A stretch of DNA of 44,218 nt, taken from assembly GCA_902476265.1 (NCBI GenBank), contig CABSCP010000040.1, positions 1 through 44,218 of the forward strand. Reading direction: 5' to 3'. The notes under the pieces were generated by a model that was not told the origin of the DNA, made no database searches, and saw nothing but the letters and a program-made list of their open reading frames with translations. The position numbers and the translations under genes were made by a program. The DNA is from an uncultured Lachnospiraceae bacterium. Its GTDB lineage: Bacteria; Bacillota; Clostridia; Lachnospirales; Lachnospiraceae. Positions 22,808 through 30,539 of this stretch are shown piece by piece; position 1 is the stretch's first letter, and each line of letters opens with the position of its first letter.

Positions 22808-23602
22808 ATGCTTTCACCTGTACAGATTGCAAAAAATTATGTGGATGTGGGCGCCGGAAAAACCAAACTTCCCGCCGCCAAAATGTTTGTCCTGGCTGTT
22901 TTTGCCGGTTTGTTCATCGCGGTTGCCGGTTCTGCCGCCGCCATCGCTTCCGCCACGATTCCGGACCCTTCCGCGGCGCGGCTTGTCAATTCCCTGGTTT
23001 TTCCCGCCGGACTGGCCATGGTCGTCCTTGCCGGAAGCGAGCTTTTCACAGGAAACAGTCTGATCATCATTTCTGTCCTGGAGAAAAAGGCGAGTATCAC
23101 AGGAATGCTCAAAAACTGGGGCATTGTGTATCTGGGCAACCTGATCGGTTCCCTGTTTCTGGCCCTGCTTTTCGTATACAGCCATATCCCCGATCTGTAT
23201 GACGGCGCGCTGGCGCAGAATCTGGTCACTATCGCCGCTGCAAAGACCTCACTGAGTTTTTCCGATGCTTTTTTGCGGGGCATCCTTTGTAATATTCTGG
23301 TCTGCATCGCGGTCTGGATCTCCATCGGCGCTCCCTCGGCTCCCGGTAAAATCCTGGGCCTTTATCTTCCCATCGCAGTTTTTGTGCTCTGCGGATTTGA
23401 GCACTGTGTTGCAAACATGTTCTATATCCCTTCTGCCCTTTTCATCGGCAGTACATACGGCATTACCGCCGAAGGGCTCAACTGGATCGGTTTCTTTCTA
23501 AAAAACCTGCTGCCTGTTACCCTGGGAAATCTGGTGGGCGGCGCTGTCATCGTCGGATGCGGCTATTGGTTCGCCTACCTGCGCCAGCCAAAACGCAGTT
23601 GA
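22808..23602 (+). CDS. Formate/nitrite transporter family channel (FocA/NirC)
   Basis: 264 residues from ATG at 22808 with AGAGGAG upstream. Six hydrophobic segments and the FNT marks 'PAAKMFVLAVFAGLFIAVAG', 'PAGLAMVVLAGSELFTGNSL' and 'LGNLVGGAVIVGCGYWFAYL' are visible. FNT proteins form pentameric channels for formate, nitrite, hydrosulfide or lactate with the proton. In an anaerobic fermenter, formate export is the most likely role (inference). It has its own promoter and leads into a bidirectional terminator. Confidence 0.88.
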   Translation: MLSPVQIAKNYVDVGAGKTKLPAAKMFVLAVFAGLFIAVAGSAAAIASATIPDPSAARLVNSLVFPAGLAMVVLAGSELFTGNSLIIISVLEKKASITGMLKNWGIVYLGNLIGSLFLALLFVYSHIPDLYDGALAQNLVTIAAAKTSLSFSDAFLRGILCNILVCIAVWISIGAPSAPGKILGLYLPIAVFVLCGFEHCVANMFYIPSALFIGSTYGITAEGLNWIGFFLKNLLPVTLGNLVGGAVIVGCGYWFAYLRQPKRS

Positions 23603-23632
23603 GGTCAAGCCGGGATCAAACGGTTCCATAAA

Positions 23633-23676
23633 AACAGCCATTGGATTTTCCTGTATTCGGAAATCCAATGGCTGTT
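23633..23676. terminator. Bidirectional terminator between convergent channel and dehydrogenase genes
   Basis: AACAGCCATTGGATTT (23633 on) pairs with its complement ending at 23676 around a short loop. The plus strand continues with CTTTT and the minus strand with TTTTT, so both convergent transcripts can end here. Confidence 0.8.
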
Positions 23677-23689
23677 CTTTTATCCGCGT

Positions 23690-24901
23690 TTAAAAATCAA
23701 TTTCTGTATCATAGTAGCAGGCCTTCAACAGCTTCTCCATCTCTTCCTGTGTCGGAATGCGGGGATTGCTGCCTGTGCAGGCATCGTCAATCGCAAGCGC
23801 CGCCACTGTGGGCAGCTTCTCCAAAAATTCCTTCTCATCGATGATGGAAGTATCTGCAATCAGTCCGCCCTGTCCGTAATTCTTGATCCCCAGCGGGATA
23901 TTCAGCTCTCTGTTCATCTTGCGCAGTTCTTCGATCAGCGCGTCAACCAGTTCTGCCGTCGTATTGCCGGGAAGATCAATAAATCTTGCGATATCCGCAT
24001 AACGCTCTGCCGCTTCTTCATTTGCCGCATTAAACCGGATGACCTTAGGCAGATACATCGCATTCGCACAACCGTGGATAATATGTCCGCCGGTAAACGC
24101 AGCGCCGGTCTTATGAGCCATGGAATGTACGATGCCCAGCAGCGCGTTGGAGAACGCCATGCCGGCAAGGCACTGTGCGTCGTGCATTTCGGCACGGGCA
24201 TCCATATCGCCGTCATAAGATTTCTTTAAATAGGTATGGATCATCTTGATCGCATGGAGTGCGAGCGGATCCGTATAATTGCAATGTAAGGTGGACACAT
24301 AAGCTTCAATCGCATGGGTCATGGCATCCATACCGGTATGTGCAACCAGCTTCGCAGGCATTGTCTCAGCCAGGGAAGGATCAACGATCGCTACATCGGG
24401 TGTAATATTGAAGTCAGCCAGCGGATATTTGATTCCCTTCTGGTAATCTGTAATTACTGCGAAAGCGGTAACTTCTGTCGCGGTGCCGGATGTGGAAGGA
24501 ATTGCACAAAAATGCGCTTTCTGTCTCAGCGTCGGGAACGAGAACGGTGTGATGAGATCTTCAAAGGTCACATCAGGATATTCATAGAAAGCCCACATGG
24601 TCTTGGCAGCATCAATGGGGGAACCGCCGCCCATAGCCACGATCCAGTCCGGTTCAAACTCCTGCATCAGCTTTGCGCCGCGCATAACGGTTTCCACGGA
24701 AGGATCCGCTTCCACGCCTTCAAAAAGCTTCACTTCCATTCCTGCTTCTTTCAGATATTCTTCCGCCTGTCCTAAGAAGCCTCCCCTCTTCATGGAACCG
24801 CCGCCCACTACGATAACAGCCTTCTTCCCCTTCAGATTCTTCAGCTCTGCCAAAGATCCCTTTCCGTGATACAGGTCACGCGGTAATGTAAAACGTCCCA
24901 T
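23690..24901 (-). CDS. Iron-containing alcohol dehydrogenase
   Basis: 403 residues. Family marks are the NAD-binding 'GGGSPIDAAK' (91-100), 'PSTSGTATEVT' (135-145) and the metal site with Asp192 and His196 ('MDAMTHAIEAY'), His259/His263 ('HSMAHKTGAA') and His276 ('HGCANAMYLP'). It matches the clostridial butanol/1,3-propanediol type that reduces short aldehydes with NADH and clears fermentative reducing power. AAGGAGGG precedes the ATG. A Rex-type box overlaps its promoter. The exact alcohol is unknown. Confidence 0.92.
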   Translation of the reverse strand: MGRFTLPRDLYHGKGSLAELKNLKGKKAVIVVGGGSMKRGGFLGQAEEYLKEAGMEVKLFEGVEADPSVETVMRGAKLMQEFEPDWIVAMGGGSPIDAAKTMWAFYEYPDVTFEDLITPFSFPTLRQKAHFCAIPSTSGTATEVTAFAVITDYQKGIKYPLADFNITPDVAIVDPSLAETMPAKLVAHTGMDAMTHAIEAYVSTLHCNYTDPLALHAIKMIHTYLKKSYDGDMDARAEMHDAQCLAGMAFSNALLGIVHSMAHKTGAAFTGGHIIHGCANAMYLPKVIRFNAANEEAAERYADIARFIDLPGNTTAELVDALIEELRKMNRELNIPLGIKNYGQGGLIADTSIIDEKEFLEKLPTVAALAIDDACTGSNPRIPTQEEMEKLLKACYYDTEIDF

Positions 24902-24993
24902 TGGTATACCCTCCTTAAATTTTCACTCTTTACAATAGCAGTCTATTGTATTCGCCGGAAGCGCTGTCCATGCATCTGCATCGGGCTCCCAAC

Positions 24994-25011
24994 TTGTTAA
25001 TATTTTAACAC
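24994..25011. promoter_or_regulatory. Rex operator overlapping the dehydrogenase -10
   Basis: TTGTTAATATTTTAACAC matches the clostridial Rex consensus TTGTTAA-N4-TTAACAA at every fixed position but the last. It covers the -10 of the alcohol dehydrogenase promoter. Rex represses fermentation genes when NADH/NAD is low, and alcohol dehydrogenases are classic targets (known for clostridia). Confidence 0.75.
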
Positions 25012-25030
25012 ATTCTTCCAAATATGTCAA
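25002..25030 (-). promoter_or_regulatory. Promoter of the alcohol dehydrogenase gene
   Basis: Minus-strand -35 TTGACA (25025-25030), 17-base spacer, -10 TAAAAT (25002-25007). Start of transcription near 24995, giving a leader of about 95 bases. Confidence 0.78.
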
Positions 25031-25087
25031 TTTTAATGTGACAATTTAACTGCATTTTAATATTTTTCCCAAAAATTTTATACATTT

Positions 25088-26089
25088 TTACCAGTTATTC
25101 ACCGCATGTTCTGCAAACGAGACAACGTCCTTCACCTCCAGCACTTTTCCGTCATCCAAAACCGCCCTTCCGGAAAAAGAACCGAACATCTGATGACAAC
25201 AGTTGTCCACCCACAAAAGCTTTATGGCTGTGGTGCGGTCATAAACCGGCGTCAGACAAAGATCCAGACGTCCCTCCCGGTCCCGGATATGCCAGGGCTG
25301 CATATATTCCTCTCCCAGCACGAAGTCCACTTTGCCCAGCTTATGGGATTTTCCGCCGTAAAAAAGCATGTTCTCGCTGGCCGTATCCGTATTTCCAAAG
25401 CCGCATCCCAAGTTAAAGCCGAACATTTCTCCATCCAGATATCCGCTGCCGTTGCTCCAGTACCATTCGTTGTGAAACGGCCACACGCCCCGGCCCCAGT
25501 CCAGGATCCCGAAGGAATCCGCCCTGTCAAAGCGCCATTCCTCACCGTCGTTTCGCACATAGCCCTCCGCCGTCATGCAATTGATTTTATGGTTATAATA
25601 AAAAGCGTGGTCATATTCGTCAAAAGGGAGGTTGATCACCAGGGAATCCGGGTTTTTGCGCTCCAGGCGGATCACGGCTTCCGCCTTCCCCCAGTGGCAG
25701 GTCAGCGTGCGCGCCATTCCTTTCGTTTCAAAGCTCATGAAAACGCCGCCCTTGTTATAAGTGAGCACGTGATCCTCTTCCGCATTTTCCGGCATATGCA
25801 GAGAACCGAAAGGCAGCGCCAGGATTTTATTCAAGTCCAGCAGCTTCTCCCCTTTTACAAAATCAAACAGCATCAGGCTGACCTGCCCCGCATAGGCCGC
25901 ATGGCCCACGGTAAACTGCAGGCACAGATTCCGATTGGAAATCTGGTAAAAATCCCATTCCTTGATCCGCCAGGGCGGCGCTTTTATCGCGCTCCTGTCA
26001 TAGACCAGTGTGCTCCTCCTGGAAAATCCCGGTATGGGACGGCCCTTTTCATCCAGCACCGGGCCCCTTGTCCGCATTTCTTTTTCCAA
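25088..26089 (-). CDS. DUF2804 family protein
   Basis: 333 residues, beginning at a TTG codon nine bases after GGGGGT; an ATG four codons later is the alternative. The sequence is the DUF2804 type, rich in Trp, Tyr and Gly: 'EWDFYQISNRNLCLQFTVGHAAY', 'FDEYDHAFYYNHKINCMTAEGYV', 'GILDWGRGVWPFHNEWYWSNGSG', 'FGFNLGCGFGNT'. The pattern suggests a beta-sandwich related to lipocalin-like or carotenoid-hydratase-like folds, but no activity is established. It directly follows an MFS transporter and may act on the transported compound. Confidence 0.85.
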   Translation of the reverse strand: MEKEMRTRGPVLDEKGRPIPGFSRRSTLVYDRSAIKAPPWRIKEWDFYQISNRNLCLQFTVGHAAYAGQVSLMLFDFVKGEKLLDLNKILALPFGSLHMPENAEEDHVLTYNKGGVFMSFETKGMARTLTCHWGKAEAVIRLERKNPDSLVINLPFDEYDHAFYYNHKINCMTAEGYVRNDGEEWRFDRADSFGILDWGRGVWPFHNEWYWSNGSGYLDGEMFGFNLGCGFGNTDTASENMLFYGGKSHKLGKVDFVLGEEYMQPWHIRDREGRLDLCLTPVYDRTTAIKLLWVDNCCHQMFGSFSGRAVLDDGKVLEVKDVVSFAEHAVNNW

Positions 26090-26108
26090 TTCTACATACC
26101 CCCTTTTC

Positions 26109-27395
26109 TTATGCCTTCTCCTGCTTCTGACGTTTCGCGCTCATTTTTCCGGCCACCGCCAGCGGAATCAGCGTGAACAGGGTCAGCGCCGCGGAAATCA
26201 AAAACAGGCTGGGCGAAGGAACCATCCCCGTCACGCCGCTGACTTCCATTTTCACACCCAGGCGGTTGATGACCTGTGTGGCGACAGCCGGGCCCACGAT
26301 CATCGGAATGCATACAAAGAAAATCTGCTTGATCCCTTCAAACTGCCCCCTCTGTTTTTCCGGATACAGATTTTTCATCCAGGCGGTGAGGGACTGCAGC
26401 ACCAGAATATAGCCGATGCCCGCCCCAAAAACGCCCAGCAGCAAAATGATCAGGTTCTGAGAAAATCCCACCAGCACCAGGCCCAGGGTATTGCACAAAA
26501 GGGCCGCCAGAATGACCGCCGCCGTCTTGCCCCTGTCGATGAAATGCGCCGCCGGAATGGTCAGCCCTGCCGCTGCCAGAAGGCCTGCGCCCTGGATGAT
26601 ACCGGTCATGCCATAGTCATATCCCAGATAATTGACAAAATAAATGGTGATATAGGGAAAATACACATTAAAGCCGATGAAATAAACGGTCATCACCAGG
26701 AATACCCAGAACAGCTCCCTGTTGCTTTTGACGGTCCTCCAGTTAAAAACGGATAAAAACTGATGCCAGAACCCTTTTTCATCCCGCTTGGGCTTCAATC
26801 CCTCCGCATCTTTTAGCGTAAACAGGGCCATTATGCCGACCAGGCTCACCAGCGCGCCCATCAATCCGAAAAAAGCGAAGAAATCAATCTGTTCAATGAT
26901 AATGCCGGAAACCACCGCTCCGAAAATCGTGGCGAACACAGGCATCACCGCCAGCGCTCCTCCCAGCTTTCCTCTGTTTTTCTCATTGGAAATATCCGTC
27001 GTCCAGGGACTAAATCCCCCGTCATTTCCCACGGATCCGAAAAAACTCATCACCGCATCCGCCAGCACCACACAGGCCGCCGCAACAAAGATCGGATTTT
27101 TGGGGATCATCTCCGTTGCGCCGAACAGAAAAGTGAAAATTCCCCATAAAATATATCCCACACAGATAAAAGGTTTTCTCGTCCCCTTCCGGTCTCCCCA
27201 GGTGCCGATCAAAAAGGTGCAAAAGGTGGACACCGCCGCGCTCACGCCCACCATCCAGGACACGATGGCCGGGTCCGGCGCGATTTTGTCATACACAAAG
27301 GTATTGAACCAGGAATTTTCAATGTTCCAACAGATCTGCCCGGTCATCCCAAGGACCCAGATCAATATCCAGTTTTTGCGGTCGATTTTATTCAT
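26109..27395 (-). CDS. MFS transporter, SLC45/GPH-like
   Basis: 428 residues from ATG at 27395; the frame continues upstream without a ribosome site. Twelve hydrophobic segments. 'GTWGDRKGTRKPFICVGY' after the second helix is the MFS loop motif, and the N-terminus 'GMTGQICWNIENSWFNTFVYD' resembles SLC45-like sugar transporters of Firmicutes. A TGGTACAAT extended -10 at 27442-27447 on the minus strand may drive it. It forms a two-gene unit with the DUF2804 gene. Substrate unknown, possibly a glycoside. Confidence 0.82.
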   Translation of the reverse strand: MNKIDRKNWILIWVLGMTGQICWNIENSWFNTFVYDKIAPDPAIVSWMVGVSAAVSTFCTFLIGTWGDRKGTRKPFICVGYILWGIFTFLFGATEMIPKNPIFVAAACVVLADAVMSFFGSVGNDGGFSPWTTDISNEKNRGKLGGALAVMPVFATIFGAVVSGIIIEQIDFFAFFGLMGALVSLVGIMALFTLKDAEGLKPKRDEKGFWHQFLSVFNWRTVKSNRELFWVFLVMTVYFIGFNVYFPYITIYFVNYLGYDYGMTGIIQGAGLLAAAGLTIPAAHFIDRGKTAAVILAALLCNTLGLVLVGFSQNLIILLLGVFGAGIGYILVLQSLTAWMKNLYPEKQRGQFEGIKQIFFVCIPMIVGPAVATQVINRLGVKMEVSGVTGMVPSPSLFLISAALTLFTLIPLAVAGKMSAKRQKQEKA

Positions 27396-27491
27396 TTGTC
27401 TTCCCTTCCCCCAAAATGTTCTGCCTGCCAATGATACTTTCATTGTACCACGCTGCCGCCCCGTTTTGTGAAAATCCGCGAAAATAAAATC

Positions 27492-27520
27492 TTGACATCT
27501 TTAAAAATTCATGTTATTTT
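27492..27520 (+). promoter_or_regulatory. Promoter reading into an unassigned 240-base leader or small RNA
   Basis: -35 TTGACA (27492-27497), 17-base spacer, -10 TATTTT (27515-27520). A strong terminator follows at 27722-27761 and the MutS2-like gene starts at 27905. The transcript of about 235 bases could be a small RNA or an attenuated leader. It does not match any riboswitch I can recognise. Confidence 0.5.
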
Positions 27521-27564
27521 CAGGACAGTATATCAGAGAGGTGAATTTTTTGTTAATTGTATCT

Positions 27565-27846
27565 GGAGTGGAAAATAACTAATTGAAGATCCGACACACT
27601 TTCCCGGCTGTCCGTATGAATCGGATGACGCCGTTTATTTGTTGTGTCCGCATCCACGCCAGATTTTTGCTTCGTGATCCTGTCTAAAGCAGGGTCCATA
27701 TGTCTATGTTCGTATAAAAGCAGATCCGTATGGCATCCTGGATGCATACGGATCTTTTTTTGGTGACAGGGCAGCCTGTACGGCATCCGGTTTTTAAAAG
27801 ATCGGCGCTGTTCACACAATAACAGATTCCCCTTATTTTCCACTCC
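27565..27846. repeat. 282-bp segment bounded by perfect 14-bp inverted repeats
   Basis: GGAGTGGAAAATAA at 27565-27578 and its exact complement at 27833-27846. The segment contains an intrinsic terminator and no convincing gene. No flanking target duplication is evident. It may be a miniature inverted-repeat element, or the arms may pair in RNA as an alternative to the terminator. The rest of the 27396-27904 gap holds only the promoter at 27492 and the MFS promoter. Confidence 0.5.
27722..27761 (+). terminator. Strong intrinsic terminator upstream of the MutS2-like gene
   Basis: AGATCCGTATG (27722-27732) pairs with CATACGGATCT (27745-27755), with further pairing inside, followed by seven Ts. 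It ends the transcript begun at 27492 unless read through into the gene at 27905. Confidence 0.8.
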
Positions 27847-27904
27847 GCCTGAAACAGTACCCTTACAGCATCCGTCAATATCAGAAAGGAAAAAGAACTA
27901 CAAC

Positions 27905-29833
27905 ATGCAGACTGTTTTTGAAATAACAGGTTACAATCAAATTTTACAGCAGCTTTCCGATCTGGCCGTTACGGCCAAAGCCAAAGAAGCCGCTTTAAAC
28001 TTAAAACCCTCATTGAAGGAAATCGAACTGAATAAATGGCTTTCGGAAACGGCGCAGGCAAAAGAAATGATCGAAATTTTCGGTGGGCCGCCCCTGCCTG
28101 CTATGGAACGCATCGAAGAATCGATCCGAAGGGCAGATACCGGAGAATTGCTTTCGGCGGAAGAAATCGAAGCCGTGGGCAGCTTTTTAACAAACACAGG
28201 GCGTATGATGCGCTATCTTGACCGGGGCTGCGAACGGCAGATCAGCCTGGCCTTTTACCGGGAAAATCTGAATCCGCTGGAGGCCTTGTGCGAAGAAATC
28301 CTGCGCTGTATCCGGAACGGCCGGGTGGATGACGCCGCCTCCCCCACGCTGCGGGATGTCCGCCGAAAGTGTCTCCAACTGGAGGAAAAAATCCGGGTGA
28401 AAGCAGAGACGGTGCTCCGTTCCCAGAAAAGCTGTATGGCGGAAAATTTCACCGTATACAGAAGCGGCCGGCTGTGCCTGCCGGTGCGCAAAGACTGTAA
28501 GGCAAAGGTGCCGGGACACCTGGTGGACAAATCCTCCACCGGCTCCACCCTGTTTATTGAACCGGCCTCCGTCGCGGCGCTCAGAGAAGAATACGAACAG
28601 TGCCGTCTGGAAGAGGAAAACGAAGAGCGGATCATCCTGTATACACTGCTTTCCCGGATCGCGGAGGACAAGGAAATCTTTCTTTCCAATATCCGCACGC
28701 TGGAAAAGTTGGATTTTGCTTTTGCAAAAGCGAAACTGGCGGTGGATCTGGAGGCGGTGGCACCCTCTGTCAACACCGAGGGCCGCATCCTTCTGGAAAA
28801 AGCCCGGCATCCCGCCCTGCCAAAGGAAACCGCCGTCCCTCTGGATTTTTCACTGGGAGAAAAAGAGCGGGGTATGATCATCACCGGCCCGAATACAGGC
28901 GGAAAGACCGTAACCATAAAAACCGTGGGACTGCTCACTCTGATGGCCACATCAGGCCTCTTTGTTCCATGTGAGCGGGCCGATATCTGTATGCGCAGCC
29001 AGGTGCTGGCAGATGTGGGGGACGGCCAGAATATAACGGATAACTTATCCACATTCTCCGCCCATATCACAAACATTATCAACATTTTAAACCATATCGG
29101 CGTGGAAAGTCTGGTTCTTCTGGATGAACCGGGTTCCGGCACGGACCCGGCGGAAGGGATGGGCATCGCTGTCGCCGTACTGGAAAAACTGCGGGAAAGC
29201 GGGTGCCTGTTTTTGGTCACCACCCATTATCCCGAGGTCAAGACCTATGCGGAACAGACGCCCGGCATTGTAAATGCCCGGATGGCTTTTGACCGGGATA
29301 ATCTGAAACCTTTATATCGACTGGAAATGGGAGAATCCGGCGAAAGCTGCGCCCTCTATATCGCCAGGCGTCTGGGAATGCCGGAAGATGTGTTACTTAC
29401 CGCTGCCCGGGCAACCTATGGAGAAAAAAGCGGCCCTGCCATCGCTTTGCTGGAGCTTTCCGAACTTTCCGGCGGCCGGGCAGACAGACAGCAGCGCTTC
29501 TCTGGTCCTTCCGTCGAAAAAAAGAAATCCTTTCATAATCCTCAGGAGAGCATTTATCCTTATCAGAGGGGCGACAGCGTAACCGTACTGCCTGACAATG
29601 TGATCGGCATTGTGGTAAAACCGGCAGACTCCCGGGGGAATATACTGGTTCAAATCAAAAAGGAAAAAACGCTGATCAGCCATAAAAGGCTGCGCTTAAA
29701 GGTGGCGGCCACAGAACTTTATCCGGAGGACTACGATTTTTCCATTGTATTTGACTCGGTAGAGGTCAGAAAAGCCCGTCACCAGATGGAACGGAAATAT
29801 CAGAAGGACCTGAAAATAGAACTGGAAGAATAA
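27905..29833 (+). CDS. MutS2-like ATPase lacking the Smr domain
   Basis: 642 residues. The N-terminal helical clamp and lever resemble MutS2 ('KEAALNLKPSLKEIELNKWLSE', 'VRRKCLQLEEKIRVKAE', 'KSSTGSTLFIEPASVAALREEYE'). The ATPase has Walker A GPNTGGKT near residue 327, 'LADVGDGQNITDNLSTFSAH', and Walker B/signature 'LVLLDEPGSGTDP' near 403. After it comes a basic KOW-like segment ('YQRGDSVTVLPDNVIGIVV'). MutS2 proteins are usually near 780 residues and end in an Smr nuclease; here the coiled-coil extension and Smr are absent. A role in recombination control or collided-ribosome rescue is known for MutS2, but this short form may differ. AGAAAGGA lies rather far (about 14 bases) from the ATG. Confidence 0.88.
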   Translation: MQTVFEITGYNQILQQLSDLAVTAKAKEAALNLKPSLKEIELNKWLSETAQAKEMIEIFGGPPLPAMERIEESIRRADTGELLSAEEIEAVGSFLTNTGRMMRYLDRGCERQISLAFYRENLNPLEALCEEILRCIRNGRVDDAASPTLRDVRRKCLQLEEKIRVKAETVLRSQKSCMAENFTVYRSGRLCLPVRKDCKAKVPGHLVDKSSTGSTLFIEPASVAALREEYEQCRLEEENEERIILYTLLSRIAEDKEIFLSNIRTLEKLDFAFAKAKLAVDLEAVAPSVNTEGRILLEKARHPALPKETAVPLDFSLGEKERGMIITGPNTGGKTVTIKTVGLLTLMATSGLFVPCERADICMRSQVLADVGDGQNITDNLSTFSAHITNIINILNHIGVESLVLLDEPGSGTDPAEGMGIAVAVLEKLRESGCLFLVTTHYPEVKTYAEQTPGIVNARMAFDRDNLKPLYRLEMGESGESCALYIARRLGMPEDVLLTAARATYGEKSGPAIALLELSELSGGRADRQQRFSGPSVEKKKSFHNPQESIYPYQRGDSVTVLPDNVIGIVVKPADSRGNILVQIKKEKTLISHKRLRLKVAATELYPEDYDFSIVFDSVEVRKARHQMERKYQKDLKIELEE

Positions 29834-29851
29834 GCGCTGCCCTGTATCGTA

Positions 29852-29879
29852 TCAGGATTCTCTCACCCGATGTCAATAG
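29852..29879. repeat. Imperfect direct repeat, left copy
   Basis: 28 bases that match 30512-30539 at 24 positions. The right copy encodes the last residues (RVRES and stop) of the protein at 30512-31261; the left copy retains the same HRVRES-stop reading on the minus strand. It looks like a leftover 3' end of that gene or a paralogue, on the other side of the Fic remnant. Confidence 0.6.
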
Positions 29880-29880
29880 A

Positions 29881-29923
29881 CAATGCTTCCCTTAAAATGG
29901 CTATGATTTTAAGGGAAGCATTG
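29881..29923. terminator. Bidirectional terminator after the MutS2-like gene
   Basis: A perfect 18-bp stem (29881-29898 with 29906-29923) around a seven-base loop, followed by TTTTC on the plus strand. It stops the MutS2-like transcript and anything arriving from the right. Confidence 0.85.
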
Positions 29924-29938
29924 TTTTCTTAAGGGCAT

Positions 29939-30508
29939 TTACTTCAATCGAAGATAACAGGTTGATTTTCCTGTGCCTTCCCGCTTTAATTCACCGGACT
30001 TTACCAGCTTTCGCAGGGAGCCTTCAATGGAACTGATGCTTAGGGACGGGCATAACTCTCTGATGTCCTGCTTATTAAATCTTCCAATTTTGTTTTGCGT
30101 TGCTTTTCTCACCATATCAATCGCAGGTAATTTCGTTTCAACGATAGAAAATCGATCTTCAAAATCCTTATATGCCGCCAATATGATACTGAACAAGTAC
30201 TTAATGAAAGGAAGGGGATCTTCACAGCCTTCGTGCCATCCATCCTGTGACCGTCTCAGAGCATCATAATAAAGGTCTTTCTCCTGTGCAATTTTAGCCT
30301 CCATAGAGATGTATTTTCCAACATAAAAGCCATTTCGATATAAGAGCAGCGTTGTGAGTAAGCGGCTCATTCGGCCATTTCCTGTTCGTCACGGTTTTTA
30401 GGCGTGGTTTTTTCTTCTACCAACTGCCTGATGCGGGTGTTGGTGGTGACGATACCTTCGATTGCATTCGATGCCTCGGTCGCGGCCCATGACGATAAAT
30501 AACAGCGC
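29939..30508 (-). pseudogene. Fic-family protein remnant with the catalytic core deleted
   Basis: Two parts of one Fic gene are read in different frames. The upstream part (about 30508-30380) gives 'EASNAIEGIVTTNTRIRQLV' and 'EEKTTPKNRDEQE', the N-terminal inhibitory-helix region of Fic proteins ([S/T]xxxE[G/N] as SNAIEG). The downstream part (30380-29939) starts at GNGR of the HPFxDGNGR active site and runs 'MSRLLTTLLLYRNGFYVGKY' to a winged-helix end. Everything between, including the His, is missing. The junction shares GGAAAT, suggesting a deletion between short repeats. A 143-residue frame remains open from the internal ATG at 30370 but would not be an AMP-transferase. Confidence 0.8.
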
Positions 30509-30511
30509 CTG

Positions 30512-30539
30512 TCAGGATTCCCTCACCCGGTATAAATAG
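30512..30539. repeat. Imperfect direct repeat, right copy
   Basis: Partner of 29852-29879, 24 of 28 bases identical. Together the copies flank the Fic remnant. This copy is the intact 3' end of the PD-(D/E)XK-like gene. Confidence 0.6.

Noticed and set aside
27492..27761. Known riboswitch or T-box before the MutS2-like gene
   Set aside because: No T-box core, SAM, FMN, TPP, lysine, cobalamin or c-di-GMP signature could be found by eye.
27553..27843. 96-residue minus-strand frame within the inverted-repeat segment
   Set aside because: No ribosome site, no protein-like pattern, and it spans an intrinsic terminator stem.
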